A stretch of 64,000 bases of DNA from Pseudomonas sp. GD03858 (lineage in GTDB: Bacteria > Pseudomonadota > Gammaproteobacteria > Pseudomonadales > Pseudomonadaceae): NCBI RefSeq assembly GCF_029840925.1, contig NZ_JAOCDM010000005.1, positions 38,610 through 102,609 of the forward strand, in the 5' to 3' direction. The translations under genes were made by a program, and so were the position numbers. Below the pieces are notes generated by a model. That model was given only the letters and a program-made list of their open reading frames with translations, did not search any database and was not told the DNA's origin. Of this stretch, positions 36,250 to 47,621 are shown piece after piece (the first letter of the stretch is position 1; every line of letters begins with the position of its first letter).

Positions 36250-38025
36250 ATGATGCGCAGCCACTATTGCGGCCAACTGAACGAGTCCCTGGACGGCCAG
36301 GAAGTCACCCTTTGCGGCTGGGTCCATCGTCGTCGCGACCACGGCGGGGTGATCTTCCTCGACATCCGTGACCGTGAAGGCATGGCCCAGGTCGTGTTCG
36401 ACCCGGATCGCGCCGAGACCTTCGCCGCCGCCGACCGCGTGCGCAGCGAATACGTCGTGCAGATCACCGGCAAGGTGCGCAAGCGCCCTGACGGCGCGGT
36501 GAACGCCAACATGGCGTCCGGCGCCATCGAGATCCTCGGCTACCAGCTGAACGTGCTCAACGAAGCGGAAACCCCGCCGTTCCCGCTGAACGAATACTCC
36601 GACGTCGGCGAGGAAACCCGCCTGCGCTACCGCTTCATCGACCTGCGTCGCCCAGAGATGGCCGACAAGCTGCGCCTGCGGTCGCGCATCACCAGCAGCA
36701 TCCGTCGCTTCCTCGACGAGAACGGCTTCCTCGACGTCGAAACGCCGATCCTGACCCGCGCCACGCCGGAAGGCGCACGTGACTACCTGGTCCCGAGCCG
36801 TACCCACGCCGGCAGCTTCTTCGCCCTGCCGCAGTCGCCGCAGCTGTTCAAGCAACTGCTGATGGTCGCCGGCTTCGACCGCTACTACCAGATCGCCAAG
36901 TGCTTCCGCGACGAAGACCTGCGCGCCGACCGCCAGCCGGAATTCACCCAGATCGACATCGAGACCAGCTTCCTCGACGAGTCCGAGATCATGGGCCTGA
37001 CCGAAAGCATGATCCGCAAGCTGTTCAAGGAAGTGCTGGACCTGGAGTTCGGTGAGTTCCCGCACATGACCTTCGAAGAAGCCATGCGCCGCTACGGTTC
37101 CGACAAGCCGGACCTGCGTATCCCGCTGGAACTGGTCGACGTCGCCGATCAGCTGAAGGATGTCGACTTCAAGGTCTTCGCCGGCCCGGCCAACGATCCG
37201 AAGTGCCGCGTCACCGCCCTGCGCCTGCCGGGCGGCGCCAGCATGCCGCGCAGCAAGATCGACGAGTACACCAAGTTCGTCGGCATCTACGGTGCCAAGG
37301 GCCTGGCCTACATCAAGGTCAACGAGCGCGCCAAGGGTGTCGAGGGTCTGCAGTCGCCGATCGTCAAGAACATCCCCGAGGCCAACCTCAACAACATCCT
37401 CGACCGCGTAGGCGCAGTCGATGGCGACATCGTGTTCTTCGGTGCCGACAAGTTCAAGATCGTTAGCGAGGCCCTGGGCGCGCTGCGTATCCGCCTGGGT
37501 CACGACTTCGAGCTGCTGACCTGCCAGTGGGCGCCGATGTGGGTCGTCGACTTCCCGATGTTCGAAGAGAACGAAGACGGCAGCTTCACCGCGCTGCACC
37601 ACCCGTTCACCGCGCCGAAGTGCACCCCCGAAGAGCTGGAGGCCAACCCGGCCACCGCGCTGTCGCGTGCCTACGACATGGTCCTGAACGGCACCGAGCT
37701 GGGTGGCGGTTCGATCCGTATCCACCGCAAAGAGATGCAGCAAGCGGTCTTCCGCCTGCTGGGCATCGAAGCGGCGGAACAGGAAGAGAAATTCGGCTTC
37801 CTGCTCGACGCCCTGAAGTTCGGCGCACCGCCTCACGGTGGCCTGGCCTTCGGCCTGGACCGCCTGGTCATGCTGATGACCGGCGCCCAGTCGATTCGTG
37901 AAGTGATCGCCTTCCCGAAAACCCAGAGCGCCGCGTGCGTCATGACCCAGGCCCCGGGCATGGTCGACGCCAAGGCCCTGCGTGAGCTGCACATCCGCCT
38001 GCGCGAGCAGACCAAGGTCGAGTGA
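36250..38025 (+). CDS. aspS: aspartyl-tRNA synthetase
   Basis: A 591-residue bacterial-type enzyme. An N-terminal OB-fold anticodon domain ([20 protein letters not shown]) precedes the class II core, with motif 2 in [20 protein letters not shown], the GAD insertion in the middle, and motif 3 in [16 protein letters not shown]. Some Pseudomonas AspRS are non-discriminating and also charge tRNA-Asn; this cannot be decided here. Two ATGs are in tandem at the start. Confidence 0.96.
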   Translation: MMRSHYCGQLNESLDGQEVTLCGWVHRRRDHGGVIFLDIRDREGMAQVVFDPDRAETFAAADRVRSEYVVQITGKVRKRPDGAVNANMASGAIEILGYQLNVLNEAETPPFPLNEYSDVGEETRLRYRFIDLRRPEMADKLRLRSRITSSIRRFLDENGFLDVETPILTRATPEGARDYLVPSRTHAGSFFALPQSPQLFKQLLMVAGFDRYYQIAKCFRDEDLRADRQPEFTQIDIETSFLDESEIMGLTESMIRKLFKEVLDLEFGEFPHMTFEEAMRRYGSDKPDLRIPLELVDVADQLKDVDFKVFAGPANDPKCRVTALRLPGGASMPRSKIDEYTKFVGIYGAKGLAYIKVNERAKGVEGLQSPIVKNIPEANLNNILDRVGAVDGDIVFFGADKFKIVSEALGALRIRLGHDFELLTCQWAPMWVVDFPMFEENEDGSFTALHHPFTAPKCTPEELEANPATALSRAYDMVLNGTELGGGSIRIHRKEMQQAVFRLLGIEAAEQEEKFGFLLDALKFGAPPHGGLAFGLDRLVMLMTGAQSIREVIAFPKTQSAACVMTQAPGMVDAKALRELHIRLREQTKVE

Positions 38026-38083
38026 TCGACCGGGGCGCCCCGGTAACGGGGTGCCCCCGCGCTTGAGGCGCAGGATTCTTCAC

Positions 38084-38110
38084 GTTCCGCCCTTCGGGGC
38101 GGAACCTGTT
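38084..38110 (+). terminator. probable terminator or attenuator after aspS
   Basis: GTTCCGCC pairs with GGCGGAAC over a six-base loop, then a CTGTTTCTGTTT tail. It lies 26-50 bases before yebC, so it may be a partial terminator within one transcript. Confidence 0.55.
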
Positions 38111-38135
38111 TCTGTTTCAAGGATTCGGAGTCGTT

Positions 38136-38888
38136 ATGGCTGGTCATTCCAAGTGGGCGAACATCAAGCACCGCAAAGAGCGCCAGGATGCCAAGAGAGG
38201 CAAGGTCTTCACCAAGTGGATCCGCGAACTGACCGTCGCGGCCAAGCAGGGCGGCCCTGACCCTGCTTCCAACCCGCGCCTGCGCCTGGCGCTGGACAAG
38301 GCCCTGGGTGCCAACATGAGTCGCGACATCATCGATCGCGCCGTGGCCCGTGGTGCCGGCACCAACGAAAGCGACAACGTCGAAGAGCTGAGCTACGAGG
38401 GCTACGGCCCCGGTGGCGTGGCGATCATGGTCGAGGCCATGACCGACAACCGCAACCGTACCGCCGCCGCCGTGCGCCATGCCTTCACCAAGTGCGGCGG
38501 CAACCTCGGCACCGACGGCTCGGTGGCCTACCTGTTCGAGCGCAAGGGGCAGATCAGCTTCGCCGCTGAACTGAAGGTCGACGAGGATGCGCTGATGGAA
38601 GCCGCGATGGAGGCCGACGCCGACGATGTGGTGGCCAACGACGACGGCTCCTTCGAGGTGTTCACCTCGTTCAACAGCTTCTACGCCGTGCGCAATGCGC
38701 TCCAAGAGGCCGGCTTCAAGGCCACGGACGCCGAGATCGTGATGCAGCCGACCACCAGCGCCGAACTGGACAAGGACGGCGCGGAGAAGGTGCTCAAGCT
38801 GATCGACATGCTCGAGGACCTGGACGACGTGCAGAACGTCTACTCCAATGCGCAGATCTCGGATGAGATCATGGAAACGCTGGGCTGA
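38136..38888 (+). CDS. yebC: YebC/PmpR family protein
   Basis: A 250-residue TACO1/YebC protein beginning [20 protein letters not shown]. The family was described as a transcription regulator (PmpR) and more recently as a translation factor that relieves ribosome stalling at proline runs. Standard position: upstream of ruvC. Confidence 0.94.
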   Translation: MAGHSKWANIKHRKERQDAKRGKVFTKWIRELTVAAKQGGPDPASNPRLRLALDKALGANMSRDIIDRAVARGAGTNESDNVEELSYEGYGPGGVAIMVEAMTDNRNRTAAAVRHAFTKCGGNLGTDGSVAYLFERKGQISFAAELKVDEDALMEAAMEADADDVVANDDGSFEVFTSFNSFYAVRNALQEAGFKATDAEIVMQPTTSAELDKDGAEKVLKLIDMLEDLDDVQNVYSNAQISDEIMETLG

Positions 38889-38922
38889 TAAGCTTTCGGC
38901 TACCCGTGCGCCTGTACTGGTG

Positions 38923-38995
38923 CAATCGCGGGGCAAGCCCGCTCCCACGAGGCCGGCAAATGCTGGGGTGGGAGCGGGCTTGCCCCGCGATTGCG
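38923..38995. repeat. REP inverted pair between yebC and ruvC
   Basis: Inverted arms GCAATCGCGGGGCAAGCCCG... and its reverse complement, the same REP core as at 22.5 kb. Here it sits between two genes in the same direction, which is less common than between convergent genes and may weaken read-through from yebC into ruvC. Confidence 0.85.
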
Positions 38996-39036
38996 TCCAG
39001 CAAAACCTTACGCATTCACGACTGACTACACACGCT

Positions 39037-39561
39037 ATGACCCTGATTCTTGGTATCGACCCCGGCTCGCGCATCACCGGCTTCGGCGTGGTCCGGCAGA
39101 CCGCCCGTGGCTGCGAGTACGTGGCCTCGGGCTGCATCCGCACCGGCGGCGGCGAGCTGCACGAGCGTCTGCAGATCGTCTTTCGCGGGGTGAGCGAGAT
39201 CATTCGCCAGCACGAGCCGGTGACCATGGGCATCGAGCGCGTGTTCATGGCGCGCAATGCCGATTCGGCGCTCAAGCTGGGGCAGGCCCGGGGCGCGGCG
39301 ATCGTCGCCGCCGCCGAAGCGGGGCTGGAGATCGCCGAATACAGTGCCAGCCAGGTCAAGCAGGCCGTAGCCGGTACCGGTGGCGCCAACAAGGAGCAGG
39401 TGATGCTGATGGTGATGCATCTGCTCAAGTTGACCCAGAAACCGCAAGTCGATGCCTCGGATGCCCTGGCCATCGCCCTGTGCCATGCCCATACCCGCTC
39501 CAGCCTCGTACCCCATGGGCTGGCGACGGCCCGGCGCCGCGGCGGGCGCTTGCGTCTGTAA
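39037..39561 (+). CDS. ruvC: Holliday junction resolvase RuvC
   Basis: A 174-residue nuclease that cuts Holliday junctions symmetrically. All four catalytic acids are present: Asp8 (LGIDPGS), Glu67 (GIERVF), Asp139 and Asp142 (DASDALA). Normal length. Works with RuvAB encoded next. Confidence 0.96.
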   Translation: MTLILGIDPGSRITGFGVVRQTARGCEYVASGCIRTGGGELHERLQIVFRGVSEIIRQHEPVTMGIERVFMARNADSALKLGQARGAAIVAAAEAGLEIAEYSASQVKQAVAGTGGANKEQVMLMVMHLLKLTQKPQVDASDALAIALCHAHTRSSLVPHGLATARRRGGRLRL

Positions 39562-39669
39562 GCGCTTCATGCGCTGATACATATTTTGTCCAGGTGGCGC
39601 GCTCACCTGGCGCATTTGCTGATAGGGTGGTCCGGTTTTCGACCGGCGCCCGAGAGGAAGGATCGGAAC

Positions 39670-40287
39670 GTGATTGGACGTTTGCGCGGCACCCTGGCGG
39701 AAAAACAGCCGCCGCACCTTGTTATCGACGTCAACGGCGTGGGCTATGAGCTTGAAGTACCGATGACCACCCTGTATCGCCTGCCCAAGGTCGGCGAGCC
39801 AGTGACCGTGCACACCCACCTGGTGGTGCGCGAAGACGCTCACCTGCTATATGGTTTTGCGGAAAAGCGCGAGCGTGAGCTGTTCCGCGAGCTGATCCGG
39901 CTGAACGGCGTGGGGCCGAAGCTGGCGCTGGCGCTGATGTCCGGCCTGGAAGTGGACGAACTGGTGCGCTGCGTGCAGGCCCAGGACGCCTCGGTGCTGG
40001 TGCGCGTGCCCGGTGTCGGCAAGAAAACCGCCGAACGCCTGCTGGTCGAACTCAAGGACCGCTTCAAGGCCTGGGAAACCTCGCCGGCGATGTTCACCCT
40101 GGTCTCCGACGGCCCGCTGCCGGTGGCCAGTGAGTCCTCGGCCGAGGCCGATGCGGTCAGTGCCCTGGTCTCCCTGGGCTACAAGCCACAGGAAGCGAGC
40201 AAGGCGATCGCCGCGATCAAGGACAAGGCGGGCCTGAGCAGTGAGGAACTGATCCGTCGCAGCCTCAAAGGGATGATTGCCAAGTGA
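39670..40287 (+). CDS. ruvA: Holliday junction DNA helicase subunit RuvA
   Basis: A 205-residue junction-binding subunit. The OB fold starts [12 protein letters not shown], the two helix-hairpin-helices include [15 protein letters not shown] and [17 protein letters not shown], and the C-terminal RuvB-binding domain follows. GTG start. Its stop overlaps ruvB by four bases. Confidence 0.96.
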   Translation: MIGRLRGTLAEKQPPHLVIDVNGVGYELEVPMTTLYRLPKVGEPVTVHTHLVVREDAHLLYGFAEKRERELFRELIRLNGVGPKLALALMSGLEVDELVRCVQAQDASVLVRVPGVGKKTAERLLVELKDRFKAWETSPAMFTLVSDGPLPVASESSAEADAVSALVSLGYKPQEASKAIAAIKDKAGLSSEELIRRSLKGMIAK

Positions 40288-41330
40288 TCGAGACCGACCG
40301 CCTGATCGCCGCCTCCGGGCGTGACCGTGAAGAGGTCCAGGACCGCGCGATCCGTCCGCTGCGCCTGGACGAATACATCGGCCAGCCCGTGGTGCGCGAG
40401 CAGATGGCGCTGTTCATCCAGGCCGCGCGTGGCCGCAACGAGTCCCTCGACCACACCCTGATCTTCGGGCCGCCCGGCCTGGGCAAGACCACCCTGGCCA
40501 ACATCATCGCCCAGGAAATGGGCGTATCGGTCAAGAGCACCTCGGGCCCGATCCTCGAGCGTCCGGGCGACCTGGCGGCGATGCTGACCAACCTCGAGCC
40601 CCATGATGTGCTGTTCATCGACGAGATCCATCGCCTGTCGCCGGTGGTCGAAGAGGTGCTGTATCCGGCGATGGAGGACTTCCAGCTGGACATCATGATC
40701 GGCGAGGGTCCGGCCGCGCGCTCGATCAAGCTCGACCTGCCGCCGTTCACCCTGGTCGGCGCCACCACCCGTGCCGGCATGCTGACCAACCCACTGCGCG
40801 ATCGTTTCGGCATCGTCCAGCGCCTGGAGTTCTACAGCAACAAGGACCTGGCCACCATCGTCAGCCGTTCGGCCGGTATTCTCGGGCTGCCGATGGATGA
40901 CAAGGGTGCCTTCGAGATCGCCCGCCGGGCACGGGGCACGCCACGCATCGCCAATCGCCTGCTGCGCCGGGTGCGTGACTATGCCGAAGTGCGCGGCAAG
41001 GGCGAGATCACCAAGGCGGTCGCGGACATGGCGCTCAACCTGCTGGATGTCGACGAACGTGGCTTCGATCACTCCGACCGGCGTCTGCTGCTGACCATGA
41101 TCGAGAAGTTCGACGGCGGTCCGGTGGGGCTCGACAACATTGCCGCGGCGATCGGCGAGGAGCGTCACACCATCGAGGACGTGCTCGAGCCCTATCTGAT
41201 CCAGCAGGGCTACATCATGCGCACCCCGCGTGGTCGCGTGGTCACCCGGCATGCCTACCTGCATTTCGGCCTGAACATCCCCGGGCGCTTCTGTGAAGGC
41301 GGGGAATATGCCGCGCAGGACGACGAATGA
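40284..41330 (+). CDS. ruvB: Holliday junction branch migration ATPase RuvB
   Basis: A 348-residue AAA+ motor. Walker A is [12 protein letters not shown], Walker B is [12 protein letters not shown], sensor 1 is VGATTRAG, and the C-terminal winged helix ([13 protein letters not shown]) is present. The GTG start overlaps the ruvA stop (GTGA). Complete ruvCAB stands in contrast to the broken recA of the same window. Confidence 0.97.
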   Translation: MIETDRLIAASGRDREEVQDRAIRPLRLDEYIGQPVVREQMALFIQAARGRNESLDHTLIFGPPGLGKTTLANIIAQEMGVSVKSTSGPILERPGDLAAMLTNLEPHDVLFIDEIHRLSPVVEEVLYPAMEDFQLDIMIGEGPAARSIKLDLPPFTLVGATTRAGMLTNPLRDRFGIVQRLEFYSNKDLATIVSRSAGILGLPMDDKGAFEIARRARGTPRIANRLLRRVRDYAEVRGKGEITKAVADMALNLLDVDERGFDHSDRRLLLTMIEKFDGGPVGLDNIAAAIGEERHTIEDVLEPYLIQQGYIMRTPRGRVVTRHAYLHFGLNIPGRFCEGGEYAAQDDE

Positions 41331-41455
41331 CAGATCGAATCGGTATTTTCGTGGTCCTACCGCTGGCACGCCATCGACTCGCTGGCAATACGACATTATC
41401 GATGCAAAAACAGTTGCCGGGGCGGATTGGCAAGTACAGGAGTAAGCACTAGAGT

Positions 41456-41908
41456 ATGCGCGCGCAAAATGGGCTGGAACCGTTCGCACACCGCTGTCGC
41501 GTCTATTACGAGGATACCGACGCGGGCGGCGTGGTGTATTACGTCAACTACCTCAAATTCATGGAGCGCGCACGCACCGAGCGGCTGCGTCACCTGGGAT
41601 TCTCCCAGGCCCAGCTGGCGCAGGACAACCTGCTGTTCGTGGTTCATTCCAGCGAGGCGCGCTACCACGCGCCGGCCCGCCTGGACGACGAGCTGCGGGT
41701 GACCGCGCAGGTGCTTGAATTGAATCGCGCCAGCCTGCGCTTCGTGCAGCAGGTGTGGCGAGCAAAGGATGAAGTGCTGCTCTGCGAAGGGCAGTTCCTG
41801 GTGGCCGCCGTGCGCGCCGACACTTTCAAACCCCGGGCCATTCCCCCAGAGCTGCGCGACGCCTTTCTGGCGGACGGCACGGGTACTCAATCGAACGCAG
41901 GAGAATAA
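41456..41908 (+). CDS. ybgC: Tol-Pal system-associated acyl-CoA thioesterase
   Basis: A 150-residue hotdog-fold thioesterase. The catalytic Asp lies in [20 protein letters not shown], followed by [10 protein letters not shown]. Leads the tol operon; homologues act on acyl-CoA or acyl-ACP and associate with phospholipid synthesis proteins. AGGAG lies 13 bases upstream of the start. Confidence 0.93.
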   Translation: MRAQNGLEPFAHRCRVYYEDTDAGGVVYYVNYLKFMERARTERLRHLGFSQAQLAQDNLLFVVHSSEARYHAPARLDDELRVTAQVLELNRASLRFVQQVWRAKDEVLLCEGQFLVAAVRADTFKPRAIPPELRDAFLADGTGTQSNAGE

Positions 41909-41910
41909 GC

Positions 41911-42606
41911 GTGGAAGCAAACGTCGTCGACCATACCTCCATGTGGAGCCTGGTCGCCAATGCCAGTGTCGTGGTTCAGCTGGTGATGCTGACCCTCGTG
42001 GCAGCCTCGGTGACCTCTTGGATCATGATCTTCCAGCGCAGCAACATGCTGCGCGCCGGTCGTCGTGCACTGGACGCTTTCGAAGAGCGCTTCTGGTCGG
42101 GTATCGACCTGTCCAAGCTGTACCGCCAGGCCGGCAGCAATCCGGATCCGGACTCGGGTGTCGAGCAGGTCTTTCGTGCCGGCTTCAAGGAGTTTTCGCG
42201 TCTGCGCCAGCAGCCGGGCGTCGACCCGGACGCAGTCATGGAAGGTGTTGGCCGCGCCATGCGCGTCGCCATCTCCCGCGAGGAAGAGAAGCTCGAGCAG
42301 AGCCTGCCGTTCCTGGCCACCGTCGGTTCCACCAGCCCGTACATCGGTCTGTTCGGTACCGTCTGGGGGATCATGAACTCCTTCCGCGGCCTGGCCAGCG
42401 CCCAGCAGGCCACCCTGGCCACCGTGGCACCGGGTATCGCCGAAGCCCTGATCGCCACCGCGATCGGTCTGTTCGCCGCGATCCCGGCCGTTATCGCCTA
42501 CAACCGTTTCTCCGCGCGCAGTGAAGTGCTGATTGGCCGCTACTACACCTTCGCCGACGAGTTCCAGGCGATCCTGCACCGCAAAGTACACACCAGCGAA
42601 GAGTGA
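41911..42606 (+). CDS. tolQ: Tol-Pal system protein TolQ
   Basis: A 231-residue inner-membrane protein with three helices, ExbB/MotA type. Residues 20-40 form TM1; the long cytoplasmic loop follows; ATVGSTSPYIGLFGTVWGIM and ATAIGLFAAIPAVIAYN hold TM2 and TM3. With TolR it makes the proton-driven motor that energises TolA. GTG start with AGGAG upstream, two bases after ybgC. Confidence 0.96.
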   Translation: MEANVVDHTSMWSLVANASVVVQLVMLTLVAASVTSWIMIFQRSNMLRAGRRALDAFEERFWSGIDLSKLYRQAGSNPDPDSGVEQVFRAGFKEFSRLRQQPGVDPDAVMEGVGRAMRVAISREEEKLEQSLPFLATVGSTSPYIGLFGTVWGIMNSFRGLASAQQATLATVAPGIAEALIATAIGLFAAIPAVIAYNRFSARSEVLIGRYYTFADEFQAILHRKVHTSEE

Positions 42607-42620
42607 TCAGGTAGAAACCC

Positions 42621-43073
42621 ATGGCCCGAGTTCGCCACAAACGCAAGCCGGTCGCCGAGATGAACGTGGTGCCCTACATCGACGTGATGCTGGTGCTGCT
42701 GGTCATCTTCATGGTGACCGCCCCCATGCTCAACCAGGGTGTGAAGGTGGACCTGCCCAAGGTTTCCAGCGAAGCCCTGCCGCAGGACAACAACGTTCAG
42801 ATCCTGACCATCTCGATCAAGGCCGACAAGACCTACTACTGGAACCTTGGCAGCGAAGTCGACACCGACAAGCAGATGGACAAGGCCATGACCCTGCCGG
42901 AAATGACCAGTGCAGTGACCAAGATCATCGCCGCCGGTCGTGACCAGGGCAAGCAGACCCAGGTCTTCATCCGTGGCGACAAGGCCGTCGACTATGGAGC
43001 GGTCATGGGCGCCATGGGCGGGTTGCAGAAGGCTGGTGTCGGAAACGTTGGCCTGATTACCGAGGCGCCCTGA
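42621..43073 (+). CDS. tolR: Tol-Pal system protein TolR
   Basis: A 150-residue ExbD-like protein. The single TM helix holds the conserved Asp in VVPYIDVMLVLLVIFMVTAP, the proton-path residue. The periplasmic domain follows. The last base of its stop overlaps nothing functionally, but tolA begins within TGATG at its end. Confidence 0.95.
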   Translation: MARVRHKRKPVAEMNVVPYIDVMLVLLVIFMVTAPMLNQGVKVDLPKVSSEALPQDNNVQILTISIKADKTYYWNLGSEVDTDKQMDKAMTLPEMTSAVTKIIAAGRDQGKQTQVFIRGDKAVDYGAVMGAMGGLQKAGVGNVGLITEAP

Positions 43074-44137
43074 TGCAACAGCGAGAGCCATCCGCCTCGG
43101 AAAGCTATTTCTGGCCCAGTGTCTGGGCCATCGGCCTGCATGTGCTGGTGTTCGCCATGCTGTTCGTCAGCTTTGCCATGACGCCCGAGCTGCCGCCCTC
43201 CAAGCCCATCGTCCAGGCCACGCTCTATCAGCTCAAGTCCAAGAGTCAGGCGACCACCCAGACCAATCAGAAGATTGCCGGGGAAGCGAAGAAGACCGCT
43301 TCGCGCCAGACCGAAGTCGAGCAACTGGAGCAGAAGAAGGTCGAGCAGGAGGCCGTGAAGGCTGCGGAACAAAAGAAAGCCGACGCCGCTCAAAAGGCCG
43401 AGGAGGCGCGCGAGGCCGCCGAGGCGAAGAAAGCCGAAGCCGCCGAGCAGAAGAAGGCCGCCGAGGCCAAGAAAGCCGAGGAAGCGAAGAAGGCCGCTGA
43501 AAAGCAGCAGGCCGACATCGCCAAGAAGAAGGCCGAGGAAGAGGCCAAGAAGAAGGCTGAGGAAGAAGCCAAGAAAGCCGCCGCGGAAGAGGCGAAGAAG
43601 AAAGCCGCCGAAGACGCGAAGAAAAAAGCGGCCGAGGACGCCAAGAAGAAAGCGGCGGCCGAGGACGCGAAGAAGAAGGCAGCTGAAGAGGCCAAGAAAA
43701 AGGCCGCGGCAGACGCCCAGAAGAAAAAGGCACAGGAAGCGGCCCGCAAGGCGGCGGAAGACAAGAAGGCCCAGGCGCTCGCCGAGCTGTTGTCCGACAC
43801 CACCGAGCGGCAGCAGGCGCTGGCCGACGAGCAGGGTGACCAGGTGGCCGGCGACTTCGACGACCTGATCCGCATGCGCGCGGCCGAAGGTTGGGCGCGT
43901 CCGCCATCTGCGCGCAAGGGCATGACGGTAGTTCTGCAGATCAACATGCTGCCGGACGGCACCATCACCAACGTGAGTGTGGCCAAGTCCAGCGGCGACG
44001 GTCCGTTCGACAGCTCGGCCGTGGCCGCGGTGAAGAACATTGGTCGGTTGACCGAGATGCAGGGCTTGAAGCCGAGCGATTTCAATCCGTATCGTTCATT
44101 CAAGATGACATTTACACCTGAGGATCTAGCGTTGTGA
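43073..44137 (+). CDS. tolA: Tol-Pal system protein TolA
   Basis: A 354-residue trans-periplasmic protein. One N-terminal TM helix (about 14-36) anchors it. A long Ala/Lys/Glu-rich helix fills about residues 85-235, built on repeats such as [17 protein letters not shown]. The C-terminal globular domain (from about 255) contacts TolB and Pal. The repeat is a likely site of length variation among strains. Overlaps tolR by one base and tolB by four. Confidence 0.94.
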   Translation: MQQREPSASESYFWPSVWAIGLHVLVFAMLFVSFAMTPELPPSKPIVQATLYQLKSKSQATTQTNQKIAGEAKKTASRQTEVEQLEQKKVEQEAVKAAEQKKADAAQKAEEAREAAEAKKAEAAEQKKAAEAKKAEEAKKAAEKQQADIAKKKAEEEAKKKAEEEAKKAAAEEAKKKAAEDAKKKAAEDAKKKAAAEDAKKKAAEEAKKKAAADAQKKKAQEAARKAAEDKKAQALAELLSDTTERQQALADEQGDQVAGDFDDLIRMRAAEGWARPPSARKGMTVVLQINMLPDGTITNVSVAKSSGDGPFDSSAVAAVKNIGRLTEMQGLKPSDFNPYRSFKMTFTPEDLAL

Positions 44138-45435
44138 TTAAACGTCTGAGAGGACTCCTGGTCTTGCTCTGCTGCGTGGCAGGCATGGCCATGGCCGAGG
44201 AAAAGAACATCCTGGTCACCAGCGGCAGCGACCGGGCAACCCCCATCGCGGTAGTGCCGTTCGGCGTGCAGGGTGGCAGCGTGCTGCCGGAAGACATGGC
44301 CGACATCATCGGCAACGACCTGCGCAACTCCGGTTACTACGCGCCAATCCCGCGGCAGAACATGATCAGCCAGCCGAGCCAGGCCAGCGAAGTGATCTTC
44401 CGCGACTGGAAAGCCCTCGGCGCCCAGTACGTCATGGTTGGCAGCATCGTGCCGGCCGGTGGTCGCCTGCAGGTGCAGTACGCGCTGTTCAACGTCGCCA
44501 CCGAGCAGCAGGTACTGACCGGTAGCGTCGCGGGCGGCGTCGACCAGCTGCGCGACATGGCGCACTACATCGCCGACCAGTCGTTCGAGAAGCTCACCGG
44601 CATCAAGGGCGCGTTCTCCACTCGCATGCTCTACGTGACCGCCGAGCGCTTCTCGACCAACAACACCCGCTACACCCTGCAGCGTTCGGACTACGACGGT
44701 GCTCGCGCAGTGACCCTGTTGCAGTCGCGCGAGCCGATCCTGTCGCCACGCTTCGCGCCGGATGGCAAGCGTATCGCCTATGTCTCGTTCGAGCAGAAGC
44801 GCCCACGCATCTTCGTCCAGCACATCGATACCGGTCGCCGCGAGCAGATCACCAACTTCGAGGGCCTGAACGGCGCGCCGGCCTGGTCGCCCGACGGTAC
44901 CCGCCTGGCGTTCGTGCTGTCGAAAGACGGCAACCCGGACATCTATGTGATGAACGTGGCGTCGCGCCAGATCAGCCGTGTCACCGCAGGCCCGGGCATC
45001 AATACCGAGCCGTTCTGGGGCAAGGATGGCAACACCCTGTACTTCACCTCCGACCGTGGCGGCAAGCCGCAGATCTATAAACAGTCGGTCGGTGGCGGTG
45101 GCGCCGAGCGCGTGACGTTCGTGGGCAACTACAACGCCAACCCGAAACTGTCGGCGGACGAGAAGACCCTGGTGATGATCCATCGCCAACAGGGTTTCAC
45201 CAACTTCAAGGTGGCCGCCCAGGACCTGCAACGCGGAAGTGTAAAGATTCTCTCCGAGACCAGTCTTGATGAGTCTCCCACTGTTGCGCCAAACGGCACC
45301 ATGCTAATCTACGCCACCCGCCAGCAGGGCCGGGGAGTCTTGATGCTCGTGTCGCTTAACGGCCGTGTGAGGCTCCCACTTCCTACCGCTCAAGGCGAAG
45401 TCAGAGAACCGTCCTGGTCCCCTTACCTGAACTGA
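44134..45435 (+). CDS. tolB: Tol-Pal system protein TolB
   Basis: A 433-residue periplasmic protein. A signal peptide (to the VAGMAMA region, about residue 21) precedes an N-terminal domain and a six-bladed beta-propeller with [20 protein letters not shown] and similar repeats. Binds Pal and the TolA C-terminus. GTG start coupled to tolA. Confidence 0.95.
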   Translation: MIKRLRGLLVLLCCVAGMAMAEEKNILVTSGSDRATPIAVVPFGVQGGSVLPEDMADIIGNDLRNSGYYAPIPRQNMISQPSQASEVIFRDWKALGAQYVMVGSIVPAGGRLQVQYALFNVATEQQVLTGSVAGGVDQLRDMAHYIADQSFEKLTGIKGAFSTRMLYVTAERFSTNNTRYTLQRSDYDGARAVTLLQSREPILSPRFAPDGKRIAYVSFEQKRPRIFVQHIDTGRREQITNFEGLNGAPAWSPDGTRLAFVLSKDGNPDIYVMNVASRQISRVTAGPGINTEPFWGKDGNTLYFTSDRGGKPQIYKQSVGGGGAERVTFVGNYNANPKLSADEKTLVMIHRQQGFTNFKVAAQDLQRGSVKILSETSLDESPTVAPNGTMLIYATRQQGRGVLMLVSLNGRVRLPLPTAQGEVREPSWSPYLN

Positions 45436-45488
45436 TTGCGGCGTAATATTTTTGCTTAACACACTGGGGTTTCATTAGGAGTTTCACG

Positions 45489-45986
45489 ATGGAAATGCTG
45501 AAGTTTGGTAAATTCGCTGCGCTGGCTCTGGCCATGGCCGTAGCTGTAGGTTGCTCCTCGAAGGGCGGTGACAACGCTGGTGAAGGCGCTGTCGACCCGA
45601 ACGCTGGCTACGGTGCCAACACTGGCGCTGTCGACGGCTCCCTGAGCGAAGAAGCCGCCCTGCGCGCAATCACCACCTTCTACTTCGAATACGACAGCTC
45701 GGATCTGAAGCCAGAAGCCATGCGCGCCCTGGACGTTCACGCCAAGGACCTGAAAGCCAACGGCAACCGCGTTGTTCTGGAAGGCAACACCGACGAGCGC
45801 GGCACCCGCGAGTACAACATGGCTCTGGGTGAGCGCCGTGCCAAGGCCGTTCAGCGCTACCTGGTTCTGCAGGGCGTTTCCCCTGCTCAGCTGGAACTGG
45901 TTTCCTACGGCGAAGAGCGTCCAGTTGCCACCGGCAACGACGAGCAGTCCTGGGCTCAGAACCGTCGCGTAGAACTGCGTAAGTAA
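45489..45986 (+). CDS. oprL: peptidoglycan-associated lipoprotein Pal/OprL
   Basis: A 165-residue outer-membrane lipoprotein. The lipobox is AVAVGCSS (lipid Cys about 21). The OmpA-like domain that binds peptidoglycan contains [20 protein letters not shown] and [13 protein letters not shown] 53-base gap and its own strong ribosome site (AGGAG) fit high separate expression. Confidence 0.96.
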   Translation: MEMLKFGKFAALALAMAVAVGCSSKGGDNAGEGAVDPNAGYGANTGAVDGSLSEEAALRAITTFYFEYDSSDLKPEAMRALDVHAKDLKANGNRVVLEGNTDERGTREYNMALGERRAKAVQRYLVLQGVSPAQLELVSYGEERPVATGNDEQSWAQNRRVELRK

Positions 45987-45992
45987 GTTCTT

Positions 45993-46802
45993 ATGCGTAT
46001 GTGCCGTCGTGCTGTAACCGTCCTCGCACTCAGCCTGCCCCTCTCGGCGTGGGCTGCGGTTCCCGTAGTAGATGACAACGCCGGTGGTTATCCACCCGCG
46101 GGTTATGGCACGAGCGGCGCCTATGCCGGAGCAGGGGCTTCGGCCCCTGCTTCTGCAAACGGCCAGCTGTTCATGCAGCTGCAGCAGATGCAGGACCAGA
46201 TTTCCCGCCAGCAAGGCATCATCGAAGAGCTGCAGAACGATGTGTCGCGCATGAAGCAGGAAAACCTCGAGCGCTACCAGGATCTCGACCGCCGCATCAG
46301 CAGCGGTGCCGCGCCTGCCGCGACTCCCGACAATTCCTCCACCGGTGGCGCGAACAGCGCAGCCACGGGTGCCGCCGCCGGCGTCAGCGCCGCGCAGCCA
46401 CCGGCCGCCAGCAGCGAGCCGGGTGATCCGGCGAAAGAGAAGCTGTATTACGACGCCGCTTTCGACCTGATCAAGCAAAAAGACTTCGACAAGGCCAGCC
46501 AGGCTTTCAACGCCTTCCTGCGCAAGTACCCCAACAGTCAGTACGCCGGCAATGCCCAGTACTGGCTCGGCGAGGTCAACCTCGCCAAGGGCGACCTGCA
46601 GGGCGCGAGCCAGGCCTTCGCCAAGGTCAGCCAGCTGTACCCGCAGCACAGCAAGGTGCCAGATTCGCTCTACAAGCTGGCTGATGTCGAGCGCCGCATG
46701 GGCCACACCGACAAGGTCAAGGGCATCCTGCAGCAGGTCATCACCCAGTACCCCGGCACCTCCGCCGCGCAACTGGCGCAACGCGACCTGCAGAAGCTGT
46801 AA
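45993..46802 (+). CDS. cpoB: cell division coordinator CpoB (YbgF)
   Basis: A 269-residue periplasmic protein with signal peptide, an N-terminal coiled coil for trimer formation (LFMQLQQMQDQISRQQGIIE) and C-terminal tetratricopeptide repeats (YYDAAFDLIKQKDFDKASQA, then QYWLGEVNLAKGDLQGASQA). Links peptidoglycan synthesis to Tol-driven outer-membrane constriction. Starts seven bases after oprL. Confidence 0.93.
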   Translation: MRMCRRAVTVLALSLPLSAWAAVPVVDDNAGGYPPAGYGTSGAYAGAGASAPASANGQLFMQLQQMQDQISRQQGIIEELQNDVSRMKQENLERYQDLDRRISSGAAPAATPDNSSTGGANSAATGAAAGVSAAQPPAASSEPGDPAKEKLYYDAAFDLIKQKDFDKASQAFNAFLRKYPNSQYAGNAQYWLGEVNLAKGDLQGASQAFAKVSQLYPQHSKVPDSLYKLADVERRMGHTDKVKGILQQVITQYPGTSAAQLAQRDLQKL

Positions 46803-46821
46803 GCAGCAGCGTTTGAAAGAA

Positions 46822-46846
46822 ACCCGCGCCTGACGCGGGTTTTTTC
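46822..46846 (+). terminator. terminator of the tol-oprL-cpoB operon
   Basis: AACCCGCG pairs with CGCGGGTT over CCTGA and is followed by a T run. Confidence 0.9.
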
Positions 46847-46962
46847 GTTAGAATCTCTGCCCTTTTTTCGTAAACACGCTGTTGCGGATAACGCCATGTC
46901 GAGTCCGCGACAGTGCCTGACGGAGGCGGATAGCCTGTTCAGCTGTCACGCCCGTGGCGATC

Positions 46963-47610
46963 ATGCAAGACACATTACGTATCACCGAAGTGTTTTACTC
47001 GTTGCAGGGTGAAACGCGAACGGCCGGGCTGCCCACGGTATTCGTGCGCCTGACCGGTTGCCCCCTGCGCTGCCAGTATTGCGACAGTGCCTATGCCTTC
47101 AGTGGCGGTACTATTCGCACCCTCGATTCGATCCTCGAGCAGGTCGCCGGCTTCAAGCCGCGCTACGTCTGCGTGACCGGTGGCGAGCCGCTGGCTCAGC
47201 CCAATGCGCTGCCCTTGCTGCGGCGCCTGTGCGATGCCGGTTATGAAGTGTCGCTGGAAACCAGTGGCGCCCTCGATATCAGCGCAACCGACACCCGAGT
47301 CAGTCGCGTGGTCGACCTCAAGACGCCCGGCTCCGAGGAATCGCACCGCAACCGCTACGAGAACATCGAGCTGCTGACCGGCAACGACCAGGTCAAGTTC
47401 GTCATCTGTTCCCGCGAGGACTACGACTGGGCGGTTTCCAAACTGATCCAGTACAACCTGGCAGAGCGTGCCGGCGAGGTGCTGTTCTCGCCCAGCCACC
47501 ACCAGGTCAATGCCAGTGACCTGGCCGACTGGATCGTTGCCGACAACCTGCCCGTGCGTTTCCAGCTGCAGCTGCACAAGCTGCTGTGGAACGACGAACC
47601 TGGACGCTGA
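46963..47610 (+). CDS. queE: 7-carboxy-7-deazaguanine synthase
   Basis: A 215-residue radical-SAM enzyme making the 7-deazaguanine core for queuosine. The iron-sulfur triad is CPLRCQYC (Cx3CxxC), and the GGEPL motif is in [15 protein letters not shown] at 46963 is used; a GTG three codons upstream is possible. I saw no preQ1 riboswitch fold in the 115-base leader. queC follows 11 bases on. Confidence 0.94.
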   Translation: MQDTLRITEVFYSLQGETRTAGLPTVFVRLTGCPLRCQYCDSAYAFSGGTIRTLDSILEQVAGFKPRYVCVTGGEPLAQPNALPLLRRLCDAGYEVSLETSGALDISATDTRVSRVVDLKTPGSEESHRNRYENIELLTGNDQVKFVICSREDYDWAVSKLIQYNLAERAGEVLFSPSHHQVNASDLADWIVADNLPVRFQLQLHKLLWNDEPGR

Positions 47611-47621
47611 GAGGACAAGAC

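Noticed and set aside
36229..37992. Long minus-strand frame opposite aspS
   Set aside because: Same antisense effect; aspS is complete and conserved on the plus strand.
43430..43770. Repeat array within tolA as a possible CRISPR-like or mobile repeat
   Set aside because: It is the in-frame Ala/Lys/Glu helix repeat of TolA; units are degenerate codons of the protein, not spaced DNA repeats. No CRISPR array is seen in the window.
46847..46962. preQ1 riboswitch before queE
   Set aside because: The leader lacks the short hairpin with A-rich tail and the class II pattern that I would expect. The upstream terminator belongs to the tol operon.
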